Source: Hortaea werneckii (Eukaryota > Ascomycota > Dothideomycetes > Mycosphaerellales > Teratosphaeriaceae). Taken from it: DNA of 64,000 bases. Position numbers and translations under genes: made by a program. Below are positions 55,553-64,000 of the stretch, in pieces (the stretch's first letter is position 1; the number at the start of each line of letters is the position of its first letter). Where the stretch lies: assembly GCA_037044905.1 (NCBI GenBank), contig JBAOKB010000061.1:558001-622000 (forward strand), written 5' to 3'. The notes under the pieces were generated by a model that was not told where the DNA came from, searched no databases, and worked only from the letters and a program-made list of their open reading frames with translations.

Positions 55553-57918
55553 ATGTCCGCCATCTCTCCTTCTGAAGGCCCGGAGGCCTCGCAGCGCCGT
55601 GAGCGAGCAGCCATAGCAGCGCAAGCCTGCCAAACATGCCGTAATAGGTAAGCACGCCTTAAGGGGAGCCGGGCTCCTAGACCGTCTCACGTGACACATG
55701 GGAACAAAGTTTGCTGATATATAGCCGCAGAAAGAGCAAATGCGATGAAAGACGGCCCAAATGTGCGTGCCTCAAACCAGAGCACATTCCAAAGAGTTGA
55801 GCTGACTCTGTGTAGGTAGCCTCTGCACTCGCCTGAATGTCGAGTGCGAATACCGTGAGCCACTTCCAACTAAGTAAGTAGTGCTCGCGCGGGATACTCC
55901 AAATCAGTAGATTGCCCAATGGACGCCCTGACAGTAGCCACAGGAAGGACAAAACAATGGTACACATTCTGGACACGTTGACTCGCTTGGAGAATAAGTT
56001 TGATAATCTTTCCATGTCCCGCGGCAGTAGAACGCCCCCAGACGACCAGTCGCCAGCATTCGCCACGTCGTCGCTGGCCGCCGGATCTTCTGCAACCTCC
56101 CTTCGAGATGGGAGCAAAGGATCAGAGCGAGGAGTGACTCAGACTTTCAGGCCTAAGAGGTTCCCCACCGAGCTCCAACAGCAGTACCAGCACCTCACGG
56201 TGCCACACAAAATAATGCTCTGGCCGAGCATTTACATCCACTTGATCAACTCCGGCATCTCCGCTGCGTCAGATCTGCAGTACGTCTTGCAAGAGGGTAC
56301 ACCATTCATTATCAAACGCGAGTTGCAGAAGCACCTTTCACCATTACCGTCCGATGCCGGACTGCCGTGCTTCGCCGTCAATGTCGGCGCTACGGAACAT
56401 GGCCAATCATCCAATGTTGCGTTTCCAACTCTGACTGTGCAACAAATTCAGGAGTACTCCGACGCGTACTTCAACACGTTCAACGTCCTCTATCCTGTGC
56501 TCAACAGAGAGTCATTCATGAACGACATTGTGGCCAGACTCTTAAGAGAAGGCTACGGTGACGGCGATGTCGATAGTGTTCTGGCACTGTTCGTTTTTGC
56601 CCTTGGCCAAGTCGCACTCGAGGGTGTGTTCGACCGACCCGTCAGTATTGTTGATGGAAAGCCTAGTGGCATTCGTGGTGGCACACTGGAACATCCGCCA
56701 GGGCTAGCGATATTCAACGAAGGTCGGAGGAGACTTGGTTTTGTCGCTACTCAGTGTAGCCTCGAGAACGTGCAGATACTGCTGCTGCAGGCGACGTACT
56801 ATGAGGCTTGCGCCAGGCATCTGGACTTTGGCGATCGACAGTTGCAGCCTCTATGGCCTGTCAAGTTCTGATCCGATGTCAAACAATCGACTGGTCTTCA
56901 TCTACCGGCGATCTGATCAAGCGCGCCTATTGGACATGTATTCTCAGCGAAGAGCTCTATCACTTGGACCTTGACATGCCACAGACTGGCATACACACAA
57001 TGGAAGACGATGTGCCACTGCCATACTTCCAAGAAGTTAACGATCACGACCACATGGGGGTCTACTCACCTCAAGTGCCGGTGGCTGGCTCAGAGGATCG
57101 AAATCAATATCAGTATTATTTTCTAGCAATGATCGCGCTTCGGAGACTGATTGCACGGATTCATGGAGTAATACACGAATGTGAGCAATCAACGACCAAC
57201 GCTGAGCCACTTTGGCGAAGCAACACCAGCACAAAGGCTCACGAGACACCCGCAGCATCGACGACCCAAGACAGCGCCGATGACTATGGCGGACCTCCAG
57301 TTGCGGTAATCCGTGAAATGGTCCGGCAGCTAGACAGCTGGCGCGCCCTCCTGCCCCGCCCGTTGCAGTGGAGCGACAACGACAAGTTCGACTTCCCTAC
57401 TGCTGACCCCAACAGTCGTCGACCGAACGAGCCGCTGTTCAACTTCGATCCTGGGACCATCCCGATCGGGCACAGATACAACCTTGACGTTGTGACAGCC
57501 CAGTTGCGAACACGTTTCTACTACGCCCGCTTCATGATGTATCGTCCCTTTGTCTACAAAGCGCTGCACTTCCCCGAGCTAATGACTGCTGACGACGCCA
57601 ACTGCTGCGCCCTCGCGATCAAGTCCGCCTGCCTCTGGCCGCTGTCACTTTCGCCGCCCAAGAACAAGAAGCGCTTGGTCCCGCACCTATTCGCCTGGAC
57701 CCAAAACTTCGTGGGTATACTGCTGATCTTCAGAATGTGCAATGTGAATAGCTGCCTCAGCACTATCGTCGACGAAGGCGGCGTAGTCGGGCGGACAGGA
57801 GATCGATCTCTCTACACAGCTGATGCTGGAATGGGTCAGGGATGTGAGACAGGTCGATGGGATTGCCGAGTGGAGCTGGAACATCCTAGAGCCTTTGTAC
57901 GGAGACCGACTAGGATAG
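55553..57918 (+). CDS. Zn2Cys6 transcription factor with fungal regulatory middle domain, frame breaks
   Basis: Fungal binuclear zinc-cluster DNA-binding regulator. Four exons: 55553-55647, 55731-55762, 55816-55873 and 55944-57918. Spliced, the cluster reads CQTCRNRKSKC, then DERRPKCSLCTRLNVEC, with all six cysteines. It is split by introns after RNR and at RPK-C, leaving a 32-nt exon. A linker coiled coil follows (KTMVHILDTLTRLENKFDNL). The Fungal_trans middle domain spans about residues 230-560 (YFNTFNVLYPVLNRESFM, LLLQATYYEACARHLDFW, RAYWTCILSEELYHLDLDMP, TRFYYARFMMYRPFVYKAL). The frame loses one base at the T-run 56827-56829. It gains one between about 57745 and 57800, after which VDGIAEWSWNILEPLYGDRL closes the protein. 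Corrected length is 719 aa. Targets are unknown; the divergent membrane protein is a candidate by position only. Confidence 0.85.
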
Positions 57919-58313
57919 AACAGCTATTGTTAATAGCTTAAGAGACGATTTAGAAGGCTCTTCGGGAGAAGTGGAGCGCGACGGCCGAAATGATGAATAT
58001 GAGATTGCGCGGTGGATGGCTAAGTGTACAAGTAGTGGCGCCGCAATGAATGTAGCGATACTTTGTTTAAACGACGTGATACAATTCGGATGACGCTGTG
58101 TCTACCATGTCATGCTTGACTGAAACAACAAGGTGCTGAAATGCTGAGCGCGGTCAGTTACTCATTTGTATTCTGAAGGTCTTGCTAGAGTCCGCTGCAA
58201 TACGCAGTGCAGAAGACCGATTCCATGTAGTATATCGTGAAGAAAGCTTTTGTGCGTCCCAATGCTATCTATACACATTTTTCACGTTATTGGAGGCGGT
58301 CCGCTATCAGCCT
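57919..58313. other. convergent 3' intergenic region
   Basis: About 395 bp between the ends of the regulator gene and CCT8. Nothing else seen. Confidence 0.5.
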
Positions 58314-60066
58314 CTAGTCCTCGTCCCAGTTCGGGTTGGGGCCTGGAGGCTTCGGCCCACCGGCTTGCCTCGCCACGATAATCTGGTCGACGCTCAAGAC
58401 CGTCCTCGCGGACTCGGTGGCCAGCTTGATGGCCCAGTTCTTCGTCACCATCAAGTCCAGGATGCCCTCTTCTTCCGCGTCCAGCGTGCCGGTGCCGTCG
58501 CTGTTCTCGATGTCCACGCCCGTGCACGGGATCTCCTCCTCGTCATCGTCGTCTGCCTTCTTGGCCCCGTCGGCCTGCTTGGAGGATGAAGGAGGCTGGA
58601 TGTGGTGGGCAGTGTAGAGCTTCGCCAGCACTTCGGTGGCGTCGAGACCGGCAGACTCCGCAAGGACGCGTGGGACAACCTCGAATGCTTCGGCGTATTT
58701 TCTTATGGCGTACTGGGCTAGACCCGAGGTCTTGTCCGCCATGGCGGTCAGGCGCTCGACAAGCTGCATCTCTGCTGCACCAGCGCCGGGCACAAGGCGC
58801 GCATCGCGAGTGATAGCCTTGACGACGTTGACACCATCGTCAACCGCACGCTCAACGTCCTCCAGGTGGTTCTGTGTCGCGCCCCGGAGCACAAGGGTGG
58901 CTGTTCTGGTCTGCTCATTCTCTTGTCTGAACACTGTCACACGGTCGCCACCGATCTCCAGCGTCTCTACAATATCGACGTTGCCCATCTCGTCCGGCAT
59001 CGGTGCTCCAAGTCTCGCCAGCGGCGTTGCGCCCACCACACTGCACAACCGCCTGAGTTCGAACTTGGACAGAATCTTGATCACGAGGATGCCATAGCGG
59101 TTCAGGTAGTGCATTGCGAGCTCGCCCACGCCAGCGCCTGCAACCACTACTCTCATGCCGGAATCGTGCAGCTCCTTGATCGCGTTCTCCATCTGCTGCT
59201 CCTCGCCCTTGGTGAAGTCGAGCAGCTCCTTCGCGTTCTTCATGAGCACTGTGCCCTTCGTCTCGGTCTGCGAGATGTCGATTGGACAGCTGAACACGCC
59301 GACCTTCGCCTTTGTCGCCTTCTTGACGCTGCCATCCGGCTCACGCCCAAACACCATACCCTTCACAACTCTGCTTTGCTCCAAGCTACCACCCATGATC
59401 TTGACCACCCGCACATTGTCCACATTGAAGTTGTAAGGGTTCTTGGGCAGTACGGCAAGCACAGCCTCTGCAACCATGTTGGCCAAGAAGTCCTCGCTCC
59501 CGTTTTGCTTCGCAGCAATGACTGTCTTTATCGCCTTGGCCAATTCGTTCTGGTCTCTGATGTTCTCCACGCTATCGACCTCCAGCTCCTCGAGCACTTG
59601 CAGCGCATATCTTTGAGCCCGCTCGTACCCCTGGACGATTTCAGATGTCTTCAGACCCATACGGAGCAGGCCCTCGGCTTTCTTGAGCAGCTCGCCTGCC
59701 AGGATCATGACCATGTTGGTAGCATCACCCATCTCTGCCTCCTGCTGCTGGGATGCCATGACCAGCAGCTTGGCTGCCGGGTGCACAACTTCGAGTTCTC
59801 GTAGTATCGTTGCGGCGTCGTTTGTGAGGATCATCTTTTGAAGGTGGTTGATGACAATCTTGTTGCGGCCGTAGGGGCCAAGGAGGTTTGTACCGTCGAA
59901 GCGATGGTCCGGCAGGCATCGATGTTGCGCAGGACGGCGCCATCTTCTGAGTCGTAGCTATTGCCGTGTCAGTATATTTGCTGGGTGCCTTCACGGAAGA
60001 GACGCACTTCTGATAACCAGGCTTGAAGAGCCCATTATTGGGCGCTCCGGGTATGGAAAGCGACAT
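58314..60066 (-). CDS. CCT8: chaperonin TRiC/CCT subunit theta, one frame break
   Basis: Subunit of the cytosolic hetero-oligomeric chaperonin that folds actin, tubulin and other proteins using ATP. Exon 1 is 60066-60008 (MSLSIPGAPNNGLFKPGYQ); a 50-nt intron (GTGCGT..CTGAC..ATAG) leads to exon 2 at 59957. The TCP-1 signatures are present: NIDACRTIASTVQTSLGPYG, MILTNDAATILRELEV, and QQQEAEMGDATNMVMILAGE, which contains the ATPase loop GDATN. The theta-specific KIMGGSLEQSRVVKGMVFGR and a C-terminus rich in acidic residues and Pro (PGPNPNWDED) assign it to subunit 8. One base is missing at the G-run near 59878, between TSL and GPYGRNK. Corrected length is 567 aa, close to yeast Cct8. In yeast this gene is essential, so the break is very likely a sequence error. 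Confidence 0.93.
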
Positions 60067-60510
60067 GATAGCGTGCCAATGATTCTTCTAACTGTGTAGT
60101 GAAGAAGAACGAAGCACGCAAGGGCGAAGGTGGTGCAATGGGGTCAATAAGTTGAGTTAATTCGTTGCGACGTTTTTGCTGCTGTAACTCTAGTCGCGTG
60201 TCCCACTTCGCGTTCTCGAAATCTCGAAACGGGATGGGGCAAGCTCAGCCATTCAAATTTGATTCAACTCCAATCAAATGCTACCGGTCTTCCCTCCAAG
60301 TCTCGAAGCCGTGCAGCTCGCTCAATGAATTGCGAATCAATACCTAGCCTAATTCCTGCGGCCGTCTTTGCCTCTTCGGCGGTAGCCGACTCCGACCAAA
60401 GTTACAGTTTATGGCCAACCAGATGCATCACGTCAACCATCCCAATTTCTTCCAACCAGCCTCGCAACGTGATGACACAGGCCTAACCAGGACATCACCA
60501 TGGCTCAGCT
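60067..60510. promoter_or_regulatory. divergent promoter (CCT8 / PPR-like)
   Basis: A 444-bp interval between two head-to-head start codons. An upstream ATG at 60500 is out of frame with the PPR-like start at 60511 and could be a short leader frame. Confidence 0.5.
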
Positions 60511-63500
60511 ATGTTCGCAGGAAAATCCCGACCAGTGCCTTCCAAGGCGGCTCTCGACGTCCTCTACCAGCTCGCCTACATTTCATCAGGAGCCGCGGTG
60601 GGAGTCGCAACCCTCTGTGCGGAGGAGAGAAGGCGAAGGACCCAGGTTGTACAAAAGATAGCAGAGAATGCAAAGAGAATACGGCAAAGTCCGCGATACT
60701 ATCAGAATGCGGCAGTGGCAACACAGGAGTCTCATGATTACATGGCAGGACATGGCGGATCTTCCTGGGACCCGGAAACAGTGGAGGAGCCGGGAGGAGC
60801 GAAGCGCAGAAGGAGACGGCCGCGAGACAGTATGGCTGCCCAGGCCCCCGGTTTACCTTCTGTGGTAGAAGATGGGTACGCGCAAGTGCAGTCTGCAGAG
60901 GATACACCACGCCCGACCAAACCACGGCATCGACGACGGATTGCAGCCTCCTATCCACCTCATCCAGCACCTTGGCGTCTCGACCCAGGAACAGTAGGAT
61001 CGGCACCTCCAGGAAGCCTCACCAGTGAGGACCCAGGACATTATTCTACGTCACCCAAAGTCAGTACTTACGCGAATTCTGCTGTCAAATCTCGCAACCT
61101 CAAGAGGGATCGAAATCTTGAACACGCTGGCCAGGTCAGAGATGTCGAGAAAGGACTAGGCATACCAGAAAGATGGACAACGCTGTTGGAAAAGCGCCGC
61201 AAAGAGCTGGCTGAGCTTGCATCAGAAATCCACACGAGAAGGGTTGCGAGGAGAGATGGAGCGCTGGAGGGCTCAGGACATCATACATCCCCGACTACCG
61301 AGACCAATGTCACCCATGAAGTCGATTCGTTCTTTGCTATGGCGGCCAACCGAGAGCATGAAATACAAGGCTTAGTCCATATGTCAAATCAGCTTCTTCA
61401 GGCGTCACTTGCACACGGCACGCTGGACGATGTTCGTTCATTGTGCTTGTGGAAGTTTTCGCAAGCAGATTCCATTGAGCCGGACGCTGAAGCCGTGTGC
61501 AAGGCTTCACAGTCACTTGCCGAGAGAGTAGAGCACAAGGAACTCTTTGATTTCTACGTCAGCTTGTTTTCCGAAAAGCAATTCCTGAGGAATCGAAAAC
61601 AGAAATCGACTAAGGCTTGCAATTCTGGTGCTCGCGCAAGCTGTGAGATGGAATGTGGGCTTCAGCCTTCGGTCTGCAGCTCATAAGTTGCTTGCACCGC
61701 TGTTACAGGACAAGGAAGGAGACCAATTTGGTCGAGCACTGCCACAACAGTGCCAGTCATTGATAGAGGATGATTGCTTCAGACAGGCAGCTGATCTGTT
61801 GCACGCGGTGCGAAAGCTTTGTCAGCACAATCATGGATACGGAGAGTCCGTAGAGATGGTTTTAGATGCGGCATTGATGGATAATCGCATACCACTATGT
61901 CTCAAGCTTCTCCGGGCGGCCAATCAATCACTCCCGGAACATATCCTCACCGAGAGGTGTAATGTTTTCCTCAGAATTTGTGACGAGCACAAAGCATACG
62001 ACACCATAAACGACCTTTTCATTGGCCCCAAAGGAGGCGACCGTCGTCCAACAAGTATCATGAACCACAAGCTCAGCGAGAGTAGCTACGAGATCTTGGC
62101 CTTCGCATGTACTCAGAGCGAGTCGTGGGACAAAAGCCTTAGACGGATCTTCTCTCACACTTTTGTAAAAGTGCCTGAAGCACAGCGAGGTCGGATTCTT
62201 GAAGCTCGAAGCTCTCTGACATTGAGAAGGATATGGGACTCAACGCGCGATTTGGGGAGAGTCATTACCTACTCAAATGGCATTGAGCCTTGGTTGCGGG
62301 AGAATGCATCACCTTCAGCCATGCGATCGTGGCGTCTTGCACTTCTGGAAATCTTTATCAGCGCGGGCAAGACTGACTTGGCGAAGAATGCCCTCGATAG
62401 GTTCAGTGCAGAGGGACTATCACCGAGCGACAGTGTCAGCCTTGCAATGTTAATGCTGGCCAACAAGGGGCGTTGGGAGTCGTTAGACCGCCTGCTGACC
62501 ATCGCCGAGGAATCGCGTGCACTTCAGTTCGACCCAGACACGACAGAGAGATTCAATCAGACTCTTGATTTCTACGTCCGACAACATTCGAGCATAGAGA
62601 GCTGGAAGTTTGTGAGCCGAGCCGTCGACAAGCTCGGTTTCAGACCAAATCATGTCACGACAGAAGTCATGCTGAAGGGCTTCGTGTCTGCTAAAAGCAT
62701 TGACTTGATCCCGAAGTGGCTGCGATATGTCCACACGCTCGGCCGCAACTTCGAAGTGACTGCCAGAGTCGCCTCGATGCTGTTGACACGCTTCTATCGT
62801 GAGTTTCGGCCATCGCATGTCCTCATCATGTGGTTTTGTCGGAATTTGATTAGCGTTGCACCTTCTTTGGCTGGTACGCATCACTATGTGCCGCTTCTCA
62901 AAGAGGCGATTGGCTCCGACATGAGGAAGAATGGTGAGAGTCGGGCACATGGTGAGGATAGACTACAATTACTTGAGGATATCAAGGGGACGGTGGCCTT
63001 ACCGCATCCTGGATACCTTTGGGATAGCCAACTTTTCTCTCTCAGCCTGAATCCGGCGATGTCAATGATTCTGGTACATCGGCAACTGCCAGCCCCTCCG
63101 TGCGGGAGAATACCATCGGCATAGAGACACCAGCGGAGCAAATGCAGGATAATTCCGACCTCGAACTTCCGAGCATGATTCACTTTGACGAACTTCGAGA
63201 TAGGTATGATGCGAGCGATCACGATCAGTTGAACTCTTCTTTACAGAATCAACGAGGACCGGTGAATGATGGCCAAACAAAAGCCAGCCACGATTCCGAC
63301 CCAGTCCATGATATGGTTTTAGCACTTTCGTTGAAAGACTACGTCAAAGTTTCGGAGCTCTACCATAACTCGCTAGATGCATCGGGTCTTCCATCTTCGC
63401 CACTCGCCCTTGAAATAGCCGTGGAGGCATGTATCCGTCTGCACCGTGGCGACAGAACTGCAGCAGAGGGGTTGATGACCAGGGCAAGAGATGCTGGAAT

Positions 63501-64000
63501 GAATGTGACTTGCGCGATGGGTCCCATGCTCATTCACCAGATGTACCATCTTAGGTCAGGCGATAAGAAGGACGCAAACAATTTGCGCGTTACAACCATC
63601 GAGTACTACCGCATGAACGATGAGAAAGGCTGGCCAGTCAAGCATCATGTCGGCGTCACTGCTGCTAATACACTTATCAACAACGGCATGCCAGAGCATG
63701 GTCTCAACATCCTGCAGGCGGTCTACCACTCCGGATGGGCATCTCGACGACCTTTGGGCATCGAGGCTATTACCGTCTTCCTGAAAGGTTATGCCGCACT
63801 GTTCTCGGTGGATGGTGTAGAATGGGTGCTTGGTACCGTTTTGCACCAGCATATGCGCATCGATCATAAGTTCCTCCGCACACTTCGGAGGGCCGTTTCT
63901 GACTTTGCTCGAAATGCGCGCGCGCAAAGACCCACCTTTGACCAGAAATCTCACTACGCCCACGTGCATTCGCTTGCCCATGGGTTGAGATTGTGCCGTG
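60511..64000 (+). CDS. large mitochondrial PPR-like protein, partial at the window end, frame breaks
   Basis: The ATG at 60511 starts MFAGKSRPVPSKAALDVLYQ, followed by ALCAEERRRRTQVVQKI-type sequence common at the N-terminus of fungal mitochondrial PPR-like proteins. A basic low-complexity region extends to about residue 200. Helical repeats follow: ELFDFYVSLFSEKQFLRN, LVLAQAVRWNVGFSLRSAAH, AKNALDRFSAEGLSPSDSVS, LDFYVRQHSSIESWKFVSRA, ATLFVDG-like and NTLINNGMPEHGLNILQAVY repeats near the window end. These are pentatricopeptide-type units seen in organelle RNA expression factors. One extra base lies near 61617 (KSTKA to AILVLAQ). Another change lies near 63040-63046 in a CT repeat, or an intron ends there with CTCAG. 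The gene continues past base 64000. The specific RNA target is unknown. Confidence 0.72.

Noticed and set aside
58866..59804. 312-residue plus-strand open frame
   Set aside because: It is antisense to CCT8, His/Leu-rich and without domain features.
1..64000. Programmed ribosomal frameshifting or recoding as the explanation for the frame breaks
   Set aside because: The breaks differ in direction and context, fall in many unrelated genes, often sit in homopolymers and lack shared slippery sites.
1..64000. CRISPR array, prophage, bacterial operons, rRNA
   Set aside because: No regularly spaced repeats, phage genes, Shine-Dalgarno-led operons or rRNA sequence; intron-containing fungal genes throughout.

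Overview
The window is nuclear DNA of a filamentous ascomycete. Genes carry short spliceosomal introns (mostly 46-111 nt, GT..CTRAC..AG), gene density is about one per 2.4 kb, and the gene set is fungal: mRNA capping enzyme, Pds5, Cbp3, eS24, Vps72, a JSN1-type PUF protein, Hem15, Cct8, a Zn2Cys6 regulator, an Ecl1-type zinc finger and a PPR-like protein. The gene content and protein style look most like Dothideomycetes (Capnodiales/Mycosphaerellales); that placement is inference. There is no sign of a virus, plasmid, CRISPR array or recognisable transposon.

Layout. 0-12 kb: EST1/SMG7-like protein, BTB-like hypothetical protein, capping enzyme guanylyltransferase, amino-acid/GABA-type permease. 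12-24.6 kb: Cbp3 and Pds5 (minus strand), a membrane-anchored fucose-lectin-like protein, mitochondrial beta-ketoacyl-ACP synthase Cem1, a NicO-type nickel/cobalt transporter. 24.9-32.5 kb: an Ecl1-type zinc-finger gene, a gene-poor stretch, a PRISE-like reductase, an unusual tRNA-Lys(CUU) gene and a FAM86-type eEF2 lysine methyltransferase. 32.8-47.2 kb: RPS24, VPS72, JSN1-like RRM+PUF protein, MFS transporter, INO80F-like subunit. 47.8-64 kb: mitochondrial Sel1-like protein head-to-head with ferrochelatase, a polytopic membrane protein head-to-head with a Zn2Cys6 regulator, CCT8 head-to-head with a PPR-like gene that runs off the end.

Most genes are housekeeping genes without operon-like logic. 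Several divergent pairs share short intergenic promoters: methyltransferase/RPS24 (355 bp), Sel1-like/HEM15 (378 bp), CCT8/PPR-like (444 bp). Mitochondrial functions are well represented (Cbp3, Cem1, Hem15, Sel1-like, PPR-like).

Two things stand out. First, the tRNA-Lys(CUU) gene at 30525-30673 folds into a complete 73-nt tRNA only after removing a 19-nt anticodon-loop intron and a 57-nt D-loop insertion. That insertion has the full signature of a spliceosomal intron (GTAAGC, CTAAC, CAG). Second, about 28 one-base reading-frame breaks cut genes that are otherwise clearly conserved, many in homopolymers and several in genes expected to be essential. I read most of these as uncorrected base-call errors. 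The ferrochelatase case is notable because two compensating breaks leave one open frame while scrambling a highly conserved stretch.
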